Assembly: GCA_037447605.1 (NCBI GenBank)
Contig: CM074819.1
Span: 1,452,143 to 1,494,780, forward strand
Source: Zygnema circumcarinatum
Lineage: Eukaryota; Streptophyta; Zygnematophyceae; Zygnematales; Zygnemataceae
Direction of reading: 5' to 3'
Length of the DNA stretch: 42,638 nucleotides
Shown in pieces: positions 31,873 to 41,598 of this stretch (the stretch's first letter is position 1; every line of letters starts with the position of its first letter). Made by a program: the position numbers and the translations under genes. Below the pieces are notes generated by a model that was not told where the DNA came from, did no database searches, and worked only from the letters and a program-made list of their open reading frames with translations.

Positions 31873-34800
31873 TCAAAAGGAGGGGGAATCTGAAGCCGAA
31901 CCGGAGCTCGATGACTGCCCCTGATGGAAACGCACCATGGCCTCTTGCAGCAGCTGTAGGTCTCGTGCAAGCTTCACGTTTTGGCGCATAAGCCCCTCCT
32001 TCTCTTCTCGGAGTTTGAGCAGTTGTTGCCGCAGAACCTGCATGCCATGATCACAGTTAAAAATGAGACAGAGCACAACCAAAGTACAAAGATTTGCAGC
32101 AAGACTTCCTATTCGCAAACATGGAAATCATGCTAGAGAGTGAGAGAAGCAGAGGTAGAGAGAGAGAGAGGGGGCGGGGGTGAGGAAGACGGGAAGGGAG
32201 AGCGAGAGAGAGAGAGAGGGAAAGCAAGAGAGACGGTCACTTTCCAGCGAGGAGCTTTATACACACCCGCTCATCTGTCAAACTGCGGATTCCTCTCGAA
32301 CGTTTCTGCTGCTCTTTTTCGATTTCCTCACATTGCACTTCCACTAACGCCAAAGTGGATCTCGTTCCATCCAGATCCCGAGTCAATCGCTTATAGTCCT
32401 CTGGAAAAAACATATCAAGGGCAATCTCAATATAACATATGCAGGAAACATAACTTAAGAAGCCTCACCAAACCAAACAAGAGTACCCTCAGATTCACTC
32501 TAAGTAAAGCCGGTCGTGGATAATGCATGATAACTGAAGATGTAACACTACACATTCCAAGCGTAACTCATAAGTAAAGCTAAATTTAGCGAGCACAGTA
32601 AATAAAGACGCAAAGACGAATAACATTGGACTTTAGACTACGCAGCGATTAACAGGTGACCTCAAAATAGAGGAGGTAGGACAGCTAAAGCTTCAGAAAC
32701 CATGCAGAAAGAAGGAGGACGACATAATCTCCGTTGCACACTAAAAGTCACAAGTCATTCCATTTCGCAAAAGAGAACAGATCAGTTGACTTTTTTAACA
32801 ACGTGCATACTCCAAAATTCACTTCATACATACACTTCGGTTTAACTAATGAAGTGCACAAAAACAGAGGGCAAACGGTTTGGTTGCTCTTTCCGAGATT
32901 GATGCAATCAAAATTGGGAGAGACTAATCAAGCCGACCGAGAAAGTGTCAGTTTGACGACTCCACCGTCAAAAACTCACAACACTCTTGTCACAGTCACA
33001 TACACTGGAAAACTATCAAGGTCATTATCTTAAGGACATCTTGGACCAACACAAACGCATAGACTTTGTCTACTCACATTCTCTACATTACAACCAACTT
33101 CCAAACCAAAACGAAGGCACGAAATGGGGAAACAGCAACAGTGGCAACGAAAACAATAACAACAAAAGAAGGGCAGAATATCCTTACGTTGCATGGATGC
33201 CATAGTTTGAATGCTCGTTACTTGACGGAGATCAACATTCACACTATGCTGCCGACGGAGAGATTCCCCTCCTTGCGACCACCCTTGTGGTGGTAACTTC
33301 TGGTTTGAACCGAGAGGCTCCTCTCTCCTCTGCTTGCCAACTGTGCTCCTGCCCAATCTCTCTCTATGCATCTTCCCTTGTCCATGTACTCCATTACCTC
33401 GCCCATCAGAAGCAGCATAGTATTGCCCCTTCTCCGAACCCTTTGGCGAGTCCGAACTCCCACTTGCACTTGCTGCTGCTCCTCCAAGCTGCAACTTCAT
33501 GGAGGCAACTTCTAACGCGAGAGTATTATATCGCAGCGCCAAGTCTTCAATGCTTTCCTGAGTCTGTGCAGCTACTGCTGCCAGACTGATACTCTGTGCA
33601 GCTTTTCTGTTTACACTGGAAGGCATCAGCACAGACCTCGGAGAGTCGCTTCCGGAAGCAGGTCGATGAGAGTCGGTAGAAGAAAGGGGAGAGTCGCTAG
33701 AGTACCCATGCACAACGAGAGCAGTGCTTGTAACAGAAGTTGCTGTGTCCGCCACTGCTGTCTCGGTTGCAGGTCTTTTGCCCGAGTAAAGACCATCTTT
33801 GTACTCTCCTGAGGTTCGTCCAAATATCTCCTCCATACTGATCTTAGACCAGCTGCTCCTTCCAGGATTTGGCAGCGTGCTTGGACTCACTCTCTTCACA
33901 GCCGCTACTCCACCTACCGACACGCCTTGAAGCAGTGGTCGCAGCAGAAGCTCTGCCAGCTTCATACCCTGCAAAGTTTCCGGGCCTTCAGGACAGGAGA
34001 CCTGTCCAATATCCACCAACCAAACAAGCCTGTCGATATCTGCAGCCACAAGCCTTCTCACACTTTCTGGAATTCCTGCAGGCGTCAGAATCACCCTTGC
34101 AGTTTCATCCGGCTCCAGCCCATCCTCCAAATCCTGATCACCTGTGCTGCAAATGAGGTCCTGTCTGACTAAAGTCAGAACTCTTGCAACTATCTCGCTT
34201 GCTCGCTGAAGATGAGAAATTTCCCTTGGACAGACGCTCGATATAGACCTTGCAAGGACCCGCTTCAGCTGAGCAACCGCCTCCGTTACTCCTTGAGATG
34301 CAAGAGTTCCGAGCGGACTGCTCAGAGGCACAAAGTCAAGTACATGTTCAAGAGCCGCATCTTGAAATCCTCTATCAAGCTCCCAGTCGCAGACTCCCTG
34401 CGTTACAAGGCGAGAACAGAGAAAAATCTCCAGAAACAGCTGCTGGAACAGGGAGTAGAATTGCAACATCCTTCCAGGAGCTTTCAGGGCAATCAATCCA
34501 TGGCTTCTCCTTGCCCCTCCTTCTCCTCCACTTACTCCTGCTGCCAATTTTTCAGGCATTTGGCATCCCAGTCGATCCAGAACCTCATGCGGAACACCGA
34601 TCAACCATTCTTCAGGAGATTCCAGCCTCCGAATGAGCTGTGAGAGGGGCAGGTGGCGCAGACTGCCGAAGAGCTGTCTGTATGCAGACATGGCTTCCGA
34701 GAGCTGCCGCTTCGGAGCCGACTCCTGCTCCCCTCTTCCACTTCCAGGGGCCTTCTGGCTGTGCAGCATAGCGGTCCTGAAGGGCATTCTCTCTCTCCCC

Positions 34801-35129
34801 AGCCCTTCACTTCTGCCATGAGACTGCTGCCGCTGAACACCTGCAAGCCCTCGCCCTAGAGACGGCTCACTGTGGCGCCGATGTTTGCGCAGAACAGGCA
34901 AGCTGTCAGGGAATATATCCGCTTCCATGGCTGCACCTTCACGATCTTCATACTCCTCCGCAGGAGGGAGCCCTTCCAAGCTCTGATGCCGCGACTCCGC
35001 TCTCTCTCCCACCTTTCCTCCCCCTGTTCCCCTGCTCACAACATTTGCATCTCCTGTAACTGCTGCCCTCCCATCCTTCCGCTGATGCTCCATCACTGAC
35101 ACCCGCGACATCACATTGGAGACATCCAT
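31873..35129 (-). CDS. Unrecognised 746-residue protein with a coiled-coil C terminus
   Basis: Exons: 35129-33188, 32400-32267, 32037-31873, with matching GT-AG phases, giving 746 residues. ATG 35129 is the first Met (MDVSNVMSRVSVMEHQ); the frame upstream is Arg-rich and lacks an ATG. A basic and Ser-rich N terminus (LRKHRRHSEPSLGRG) is followed by a folded-looking region (SLRHLPLSQLIRRLESPEEW, LQFYSLFQQLFLEIFL, ASEIVARVLTLVRQDL, SVRRLVAADIDRLVWLVDIG). After a Ser-rich linker, the last exons give heptad-like helices (VEVQCEEIEKEQQKRSR, LRQQLLKLREEKEGLM, LARDLQLLQEAM) and a Ser tail. This suggests an oligomerising cytosolic or cytoskeletal/trafficking scaffold, but I do not recognise the family and infer no biochemical role. 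Confidence 0.75.
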
Positions 35130-36410
35130 GGCCCGTTCCCCTCTCCTCCTCCTCCGTCTCCTAGACAACTCCCGCTATCTCCCACTATCCTTCTACCCGC
35201 GTTTCTCACTCTCTCTACGATACCTCTCAGCTAACCCTCTCCCTCTCCCTCTCCCTCTCCCTCTCCCTCTCCCTCTCTCTCCCTCTCTCAGCCCGGCGCC
35301 TGCACGGCGCGCGGGCGCGCAGAAAGCGCAGTTGACTGGACGGCAGCCATGACTGCCTGCGAGCTCGTCCTGCAGGACCCTCCCTCCCTGCACGCCTAGC
35401 CACGTGGCGCGCGTCCAGAGGCCGCAGCTGACAATCTTCGACTCCGGCAAATCAGCAAGCTCCTTTACACGTGCGATCGCGAAGGAGCGCATGGCTGGGG
35501 GCACGTGGCGGTACGCGAGAGGGCGAGACGCGCCAGGCGGGCAGCAGGCGAGGCGAGGCGCCCTGTCAGGAGCGGCGCCAATGACAGGAATTGAGCGAAG
35601 GCGAATATTGAGGGATCGAACTAAATGGGATATAACAGGGTTAAATTGGCGCAAGCCTCAAAGTTCAATTTAGGTTTTGGCGTGGCGGCTGTCAGAGGCG
35701 ACCGGCCGGATTTTGGGGCGTCTTGACGGCGGGGTCGGTCGGTGACTGTCGGCGGGCTTGCCACTTTTCAGGGGCAGACGACCAATCACAGCCTGCCATG
35801 TCAGCAAATATACTAACGTGGCGAGCTTTTATTGGACCAGTTCTTGGAGTGGCAGATTTCCAGTTTGCCAGCCAGTGGCGCCGGCGAATGGTCCCCCGGC
35901 GGGCGGGCGGGCGGGCGGCGGACGGTTGGGTCAAGTCCCCAGGATCAAGAACTCGGGATCCACCATTTGAGGGTGAATTTCGATGGCATATGCCAATCAG
36001 GATGTGGCACGCCTGCAAAGTTTACCACGTGTAATGTTCTCATTCGATGCACGTCAGGTATGCCATCTGGGAATTTCCAGCCCTGGAACTCGTGCATGAT
36101 GTAATGATGGATTAACTTTTTCGAAAGGTTGATCCAGGCCGTCGCAACTTGCAAAAACCATAAACATGACAGGCCGACCTCAACTAGATTTAGCTGTTTT
36201 TCAGAGGACCGAAAAACCGGAAACCGAGTGCTTGGTTTGCAACCGGCGAAGAGCCAGAAAGCGACGTTAGGAAAATTTACCCACAACAAAAAAAAAAAAA
36301 ATATGCCGCCGGTGGTTGAACTACGAAAGTCTATTTTTTCACCGATGTGCTTTTTCAACGATTTAAAATAAAAACCCGACGGAATGTTTTTGTGACCGCG
36401 GCGGGCAGGC
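35130..36410. other. Upstream flank of the coiled-coil gene; no gene seen
   Basis: Contains a CCCTCT microsatellite (about 35238-35285), a perfect gccacgtggc palindrome (35399-35408), gcacgtggc (near 35501) and cacgtg near 36027. GC-rich to about 35930, then AT-richer. Open frames overlap in several phases and none is convincing. Confidence 0.45.
35238..35285. repeat. (CCCTCT)n microsatellite
   Basis: About eight hexamer units, roughly 110 bases upstream of the ATG at 35129. Same unit as at 2866-2952. Confidence 0.9.
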
Positions 36411-36973
36411 TACCGTAAAACCGAGCAGGTTGAGAAATTGTTAAACGAATTTACTTCATTTCTCAGTTCTCAATGTTATTGAATAGCGTTGGACTTTGAA
36501 CACTCGAGGTTGAAACTTTTTCGATTTAAGAAAGCGAAAAGTTTAAGAAAAAGGTTCAAAGTCTCAATGTGTTCGGTCGCAAGTGTGGATTCCAATTTTT
36601 GCCACGTCGAGCGATCCGGTCAACCCGAGCTCCAGTTTTGCAGTAACAACTCTTCAGGCGGGCCAATCAACAATTTCTATATGGACCTCCGGGTCTAAGC
36701 GCTTTACAATCCACTACAATCTCATTGTTGATCGGTGGACCCAAGGAAAACTCCAATTGAACACGAACGATTATGACTTGTTCAATGTTCAATTGGTTCT
36801 CAACAAAAATCGTATTGAGAAAAAAAAGAATTCATTTCTCATTTCTCAAAACGAATCGCCATAACAAAAAAAGGGCTTTTGTATGAGAAACTGGTTTTAA
36901 TTTTTTTTTCTTTTTTTAGAAGCCAAAATCTTCAAGATAAAAAAGATTTCTCAACCTGTTCGGTTTTACGGTA
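36411..36973. mobile_element. 563-bp terminal-inverted-repeat element (MITE-like)
   Basis: Terminal repeats 36411-36438 and 36946-36973 are 28-bp reverse complements with one mismatch (taccgtaaaaccgagcaggt then tgagaaat). Each end starts with TA, so a TA target duplication of the Tc1/mariner type is possible if TA is outside the element. The interior is clearly more A/T-rich than the flanks and has no transposase frame, so it would be non-autonomous. Family not recognised. Confidence 0.75.
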
Positions 36974-37311
36974 GCGGCCTTGCGCGGTCAACTGCACCCG
37001 CCCGGCCTCAAATGGTCCCCGTTCCCGGGCAAGTACGTCAGAAATTTCCTCTCCTGACCGGACGGCGCTCAATCGTACGACAACCGAGGGGACGTACATT
37101 GTACTGTACCGAATTCCCGACCTGGTGGTGCCGGCTTTTGTCCCGACTGGCGACTGACCTTGCCGATTACGGTTCCGTACGGTACTTCCACCCGACTTCT
37201 TATGCCGACTGACGACGACGGGGACAGTTCCGTCCGTCGTTTTCCGTCGACGCGGACCGTACGGTTTTGACCGTACAACTTTACTTTGTCTTTTGAACAC
37301 GTGTTGCTACG

Positions 37312-37788
37312 TCAATCGGCGCCAATGCGCGAGATCTGCGGAATTTTGTCGGGTAGCGGTCCTGCTGAATCTGACGACCAATCAGAGTCGCACGGAAAGA
37401 ATTGACCATTGACCGGCCGCCGGAGACAGCCCGTAGACCGGGTGGGTAGTTCTGCTTTCCGTACTTTTTGTGCCGGGCGGAATACGGATTCCGGAATTCT
37501 GTGGAATACTTCTCGTACAGAAGCGGCGTACGGTCGAAGAAGGATAATGGCGGGGTCGCCGGAGTGAGAATCGAGATCAAACGGACGGTCAGGATCGTGA
37601 TGCCACGTGGAAGGTGGATCAGAGTCCTGCGCAGCGGAAGCGAATGGAGGGCTTAGTGGATCCTTGGGTCCACTGGGAGTGCGGGATCTCCGGCCTCGAT
37701 GTATTTCCATAAAAAGATTGATCAGAGTTTCTTTGTTTTCTGCTGTTGTCGAGTTCGCAGTTCCGTTAGCCTCTTGCTTTGACTGCAT
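37312..37788 (-). CDS. Doubtful open frame, 158 codons
   Basis: ATG at 37788 with a hydrophilic start (MQSKQEANGTANSTTAENKE, then LINLFMEIHRGRRSRTPSG) and a Pro/Ser/Asp-rich middle. No family match and no clear partner exon. It may be a chance frame or the first exon of a gene that I cannot trace. The downstream half lies in GTACGG-rich sequence that does not look coding. Confidence 0.2.
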   Translation of the reverse strand: MQSKQEANGTANSTTAENKETLINLFMEIHRGRRSRTPSGPKDPLSPPFASAAQDSDPPSTWHHDPDRPFDLDSHSGDPAIILLRPYAASVREVFHRIPESVFRPAQKVRKAELPTRSTGCLRRPVNGQFFPCDSDWSSDSAGPLPDKIPQISRIGAD

Positions 37789-37798
37789 GGAATCATAG

Positions 37799-39029
37799 AT
37801 GACTCACTGTCGGTGCATGCTCTCACTCTCCAAGGCATGAATTTCACTGCATTTCTCTACAACCTCACACATTCATACAAAGGATACTCGAACCATCATC
37901 ATCATCATCATCATCATGATTCCATCAAGCACTGCATCTTTCATCCATAATCAAACATTGCAAGTCATGATCAACATAAGTTCTACACACAACTCCACTT
38001 CTCAATAGGTGCTATGGTCAAGGGGTCCTATAGCCAAGGGGCTATACTCAGGGGGCTTTGAAGAAACCCCCTTCAGGCTGAGCTGCTCCCTCCACTATCG
38101 ATCACTCTAATCTATCACCATCTCCTTCACTATCTCCTCTAATTCGATGAGCGCAGTCGCAGCGCCTCCACTCCACTCCACACGCAAAATACTCGCCTGC
38201 TCTACACCTCAACTTCCAAGCAGCTGAGAATGCAGGGTTTGCAGCGACTTCCTAAGACAAAAACAATTCCGTTTCTACTATACAACGTTGCATCAGTACC
38301 TTCACAAAACTGTTCACTACAGCCCAAGAATAGCCGCCATCGCCTGCATGTCAGAGGCCGCAAACGCCGTGACGCTTGTCGCCTTGCACCGTTCCCTGCA
38401 ACGGCGCGCCTTGCAGAACACTCGATCGCCATTTCACCGCCTGACTGCCAGCCCATACCTTCACACTGTCCCCCCTCCGCCACACCCTCGCGCGGACTGT
38501 CCACACATAGCGGCAACGGCAACGGTTCTGTCAGTGCTCTGTCGCCCTGCTACAGTGCGTCGGAGTGCGGGAGCCCTCCTCTCCTCCTCCCGCGATCCTC
38601 GCTGCTCTTTATCGACAGCGCATTTCCGTCGCCCTTCAGCGGCGCCCCACTCCCCGCCCGGACGCTCCCTCGGCGTGAAGCCGCGGGCGGTTGTTGCTGG
38701 CGGTGTCGGTGGCCTTCCACCGCTAGCTCCCTCCCTCCCTCCCTCCCTCCCTCCCTCCCTCCCTCCGCGCGATGTGCGATTAACCGCGATGACACATCCT
38801 TTGCATCCTTGAAGTTAAATGATTTTGGTTGTTCAATCATTGTGATTAAACTTGCCCATTAGTCAACTTGGACTCTGCTGTTGCTGAAGTGGCAGTATTG
38901 GCTCAGAGGAAAGGCTTTTTGTTTAGGTCTTTAGCTTTATGCTTGTCCATTGGGCGCACATCAAAGAAATAACCCGTGTGCCCATTTAATAGTAAGCGGA
39001 AAATGCAGGAAAGGAGGACTTCAAGTTGG
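37799..39029. other. Intergenic region; no gene seen
   Basis: Contains a (CAT)n run near 37893-37916, a small direct repeat near 38010-38050 (gtcaaggggtcctatagccaaggggctat) and a CCCT array near 38729-38766. Open frames near 38230-38860 overlap in three phases in GC-rich sequence and are not supported. Confidence 0.4.
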
Positions 39030-39407
39030 GGGCTTGTTATCATCTGCCACCTCCCCTGACTCGAGACTTGAACGCAAGCATACACATACAGGAATCCGAT
39101 GATCAATCCCACGTTATCAACTGAAAGTTACTCGTGATGAGCATTTCGTGCAAAAGGGAACGAATTACAACGTCTTGCAATGATCGCACACTACATATCG
39201 CGAGTTTCCATGCGGCGAACATTGCTATCTCAGAATGCGATCTACGATCCCTCTTGCTAGAGCACGCTTTCCAAACTTGCTTCCAAACTGCACACAACCC
39301 CCTCTGCCCCCAAAAAAGTTCCAAATCTCTAAGAAAATCATTCTGCCAATCCCGTCGCTTCCCTTCAGACTCTCATCGCGCAGTCCACACACGGCTCCCC
39401 GCCAGCT

Positions 39408-41221
39408 CTAGTACTCAGTTTTGAACACAACGCAGCGGCGAGACCATGGAAACACGCCGTCCGTGTCGGGAGGCACATTGTACGGCCCGTTGCCGTTGTA
39501 GGCCACAGAGAACGCCTCCACGCGGAGAACAATGCAGCGACGGAGGAAGAAATCGACGCCGCGATCGCTCTGATAAGTGCGCGCCCTCAGAGTGGCGTCC
39601 TCCCCATTGAGATAAAACTGGTTCCCTGGAGACTCGTCCGTACGAGGGCAGCCCTTGAACGCGCCTCTCCCCGACTCGTCGACTTCCACCTTCACTGCGA
39701 CTTCTCCGCCGACTTTCGCTGTACGGAGGCCGGGACTGAGAGGCTTCGACTCGCCGCTGCTCGCATTGTGAACCAAATGGAATGTGGGGACGTCCTTTTC
39801 ATGGCCGGCGAAGAAAAAGTCGCAAAGCTCTTGTGGATTGGAGGGACAGACGTCTTGGCAAGGCGAAGGTGATGGGGATCTTTTCGGAGGAGGAGGTGGG
39901 GATCTATGCGGAGGAGGGGATGGGGATCTATGGGGAGGAGGGGATGGGGAGCTATGGGGAGGAGGGGATGGGGATCTATGGGGAGGAGGGGATGGGGATC
40001 TATGGGGAGGAGGGGATGGGGATCTATGGGGAGGAGGGGATGGGGATCTATGGGGAGGAGGGGATGGGGATCTATGGGGAGGAGGGGATGGGGATCTATG
40101 GGGAGGAGGGGATGGGGATCTATGGGGAGGAGGGGATGGGGATCTATGGGGAGGAGGGGATGGGGATCTATGGGGAGGAGGGGATGGGGATCTATGGGGA
40201 GGAGGGGATCTATGGGGAGGAGGGGATGGGGATCTATGGGGAGGAGGGGATGGGGATCTATGGGGAGGAGGGGATGGGGATCTATGGGGAGGAGGGGGTG
40301 GGGATCTACGGGGAGGAGGAGGGGGGGATGCAAGGGGAGGAGGTGATGGTGACTCAATTTTGCAAAATTCGTCCTCTATAAAGGTTTCCTTATCGAAAAC
40401 AATGCATCGACGGTCGTCTGGGTACTCCTCCTGATTGGTGTCGCCCCAGTGAAGGCTGTTCGTCCCTTCAGATGTTGCAACTTGGATCGATGAAAGGGGG
40501 ACGAGCAAGCAGCTCTCGGAGAGCCATTCTGTTAACAGCTGTTCCACGGAAGATACACAAAGCAGAAATAAGGAAAAGCTCGAGTAGCCATTTGGGCGAA
40601 TTCATTAAGGCACAGCGCTTGCACTCTCACTGTCTTTTTAACTTCCAAAATTGTACTTCGAAAAAAGAACCTATCAAAATCATTCTGACCCCCGCAATGG
40701 AGTGTCGGCACCGCTTCAGCCCCCCCCCCCCTCAAAACGCTGCGATCGCATTTCCGCCGGTGGGGATCAGAGCTCGAAGCATCGCCTTACCTCTCCGAAA
40801 ACTTCAGTGAGCGCCGATTTCTTGCAGAGCAATGCAGTGACGGCGTCCTTGTCGACAAAGGCTTCGCCGCCGCTCACGGCGTCCTCCACGCTCCACTCCG
40901 CCGCCGAGTCAGAGCCTCCCCCCCAACTGCACGGACACCCGTCCATTGTTACACCCCATCGCTTGCTTCTCAATATCTAATACATATAACTGCCACGTGG
41001 CGTAATATGAGTGGCTCGGCGGCTGAGGTGGCAGCTGACCTGGCCTCTTCGCTGTTGCCGAGGCGGAAGTCGCAGCGCTGCAGAGCGGCCGCGCCGCAGA
41101 CACCTTCAGAGATCATCGCCGTCGCCGAAATTCCACTTAGGCCCGCCATGGCCGCGGCCACGGTCAGAGTCAGAGCCAGTCCCATCGCCGCCCTCGCGCT
41201 CATCGCCCTCATTGCCGCCAT
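39408..41221 (-). CDS. Secreted two-domain proline-rod glycoprotein (pherophorin-like plan), copy B
   Basis: Likely extracellular-matrix HRGP of 482 residues. Exons: 41221-41040, 40926-40791, 40538-39408, identical in phase and in the first two lengths to copy A. Signal peptide about residues 1-32. N-terminal domain to about residue 168, ending YPDDRRCIVFDKETFIEDEFC. Rod about 169-332, made of RSPSPPPH units with one shortened unit, with motifs suited to Pro hydroxylation and O-arabinosylation. C-terminal domain about 333-482, from CQDVCPSNPQELCDFFF to SRRCVVFKTEY. Both domains share a C-[LI]-[LV] strand, a D-T-x(3)-[YF]-P turn and an RRC[IV]VF end, so the protein looks like a domain duplication split by a rod. 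The alternative exon 2 start (after gagaag) is open here and would add KRWGVTMDGCPCS. No enzymatic motif is seen. Confidence 0.8.
39893..40322. repeat. 24-bp minisatellite encoding the HRGP rod (copy B)
   Basis: About 18 units of a 24-base repeat (gatctatggggaggagggga then tggg on the + strand), with one unit shortened by 6 bases and point variants at both ends. It encodes one eight-residue rod period per unit on the minus strand. Confidence 0.95.
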
Positions 41222-41598
41222 GGCCGCTTGCTCGCTCGCTGCCTCCTTCTGCCTTCCGCGCCGCCTCTTGTAAGCGCCGCCGATGTCGGTGCCGGCACGC
41301 CATTGGTGGACAGCACCACGTCAGCGCCGCCGAGCTAGGCTGTTTTGTCGCGACGCGCCTAACCGGGAGTTGTCCTGAGCTGGCGGACGCCCACGAATCA
41401 CGAGTCGTCACGTGGCTCCTTACGGTCATGGTTCGTACGGCATGCGAGCTGGCGACCGGTCGGTCAGAGTTGGCGCCGCCGCACTTGCGAGAGCCAACCG
41501 ACGCCGACCGGGGGGTCGCCGCGGACGGCGGTCGAACTTCGGTCGCTTCCGTACAGTTCTTGAGCGGCGCGAACCATGCCTGCATGCATGGGTCATGG

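Larger units (their letters stand above)
39030..41598 (-). repeat. Right arm of the large inverted duplication
   Basis: Reverse-oriented homologue of 18565-20840. It carries the complete copy B of the HRGP gene with its longer rod array. The inner edge of homology is near 39030 and the outer edge near 41598. Confidence 0.9.

Noticed and set aside
34212-34643. Two + strand frames of 128 and 143 codons opposite the coiled-coil gene
   Set aside because: They are antisense shadows of the long first exon (35129-33188), which has consistent splice phases and a coherent sequence.
38230-38862. Overlapping frames of 210 and 174 codons on +
   Set aside because: GC-rich sequence open in three phases at once, running into a CCCT repeat; no family signal.
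39893-40322. Regular 24-bp repeats resembling a CRISPR array
   Set aside because: There are no spacers; units are directly tandem, in frame, and encode the Ser-Pro rod of a secreted eukaryotic protein.
39692-40434. Long antisense frames through the rod repeat (Gly-Asp-Leu-Trp and Tyr-Gly-Glu-Glu types)
   Set aside because: Multiple of three repeat units keep every frame open; no homology outside the repeat.
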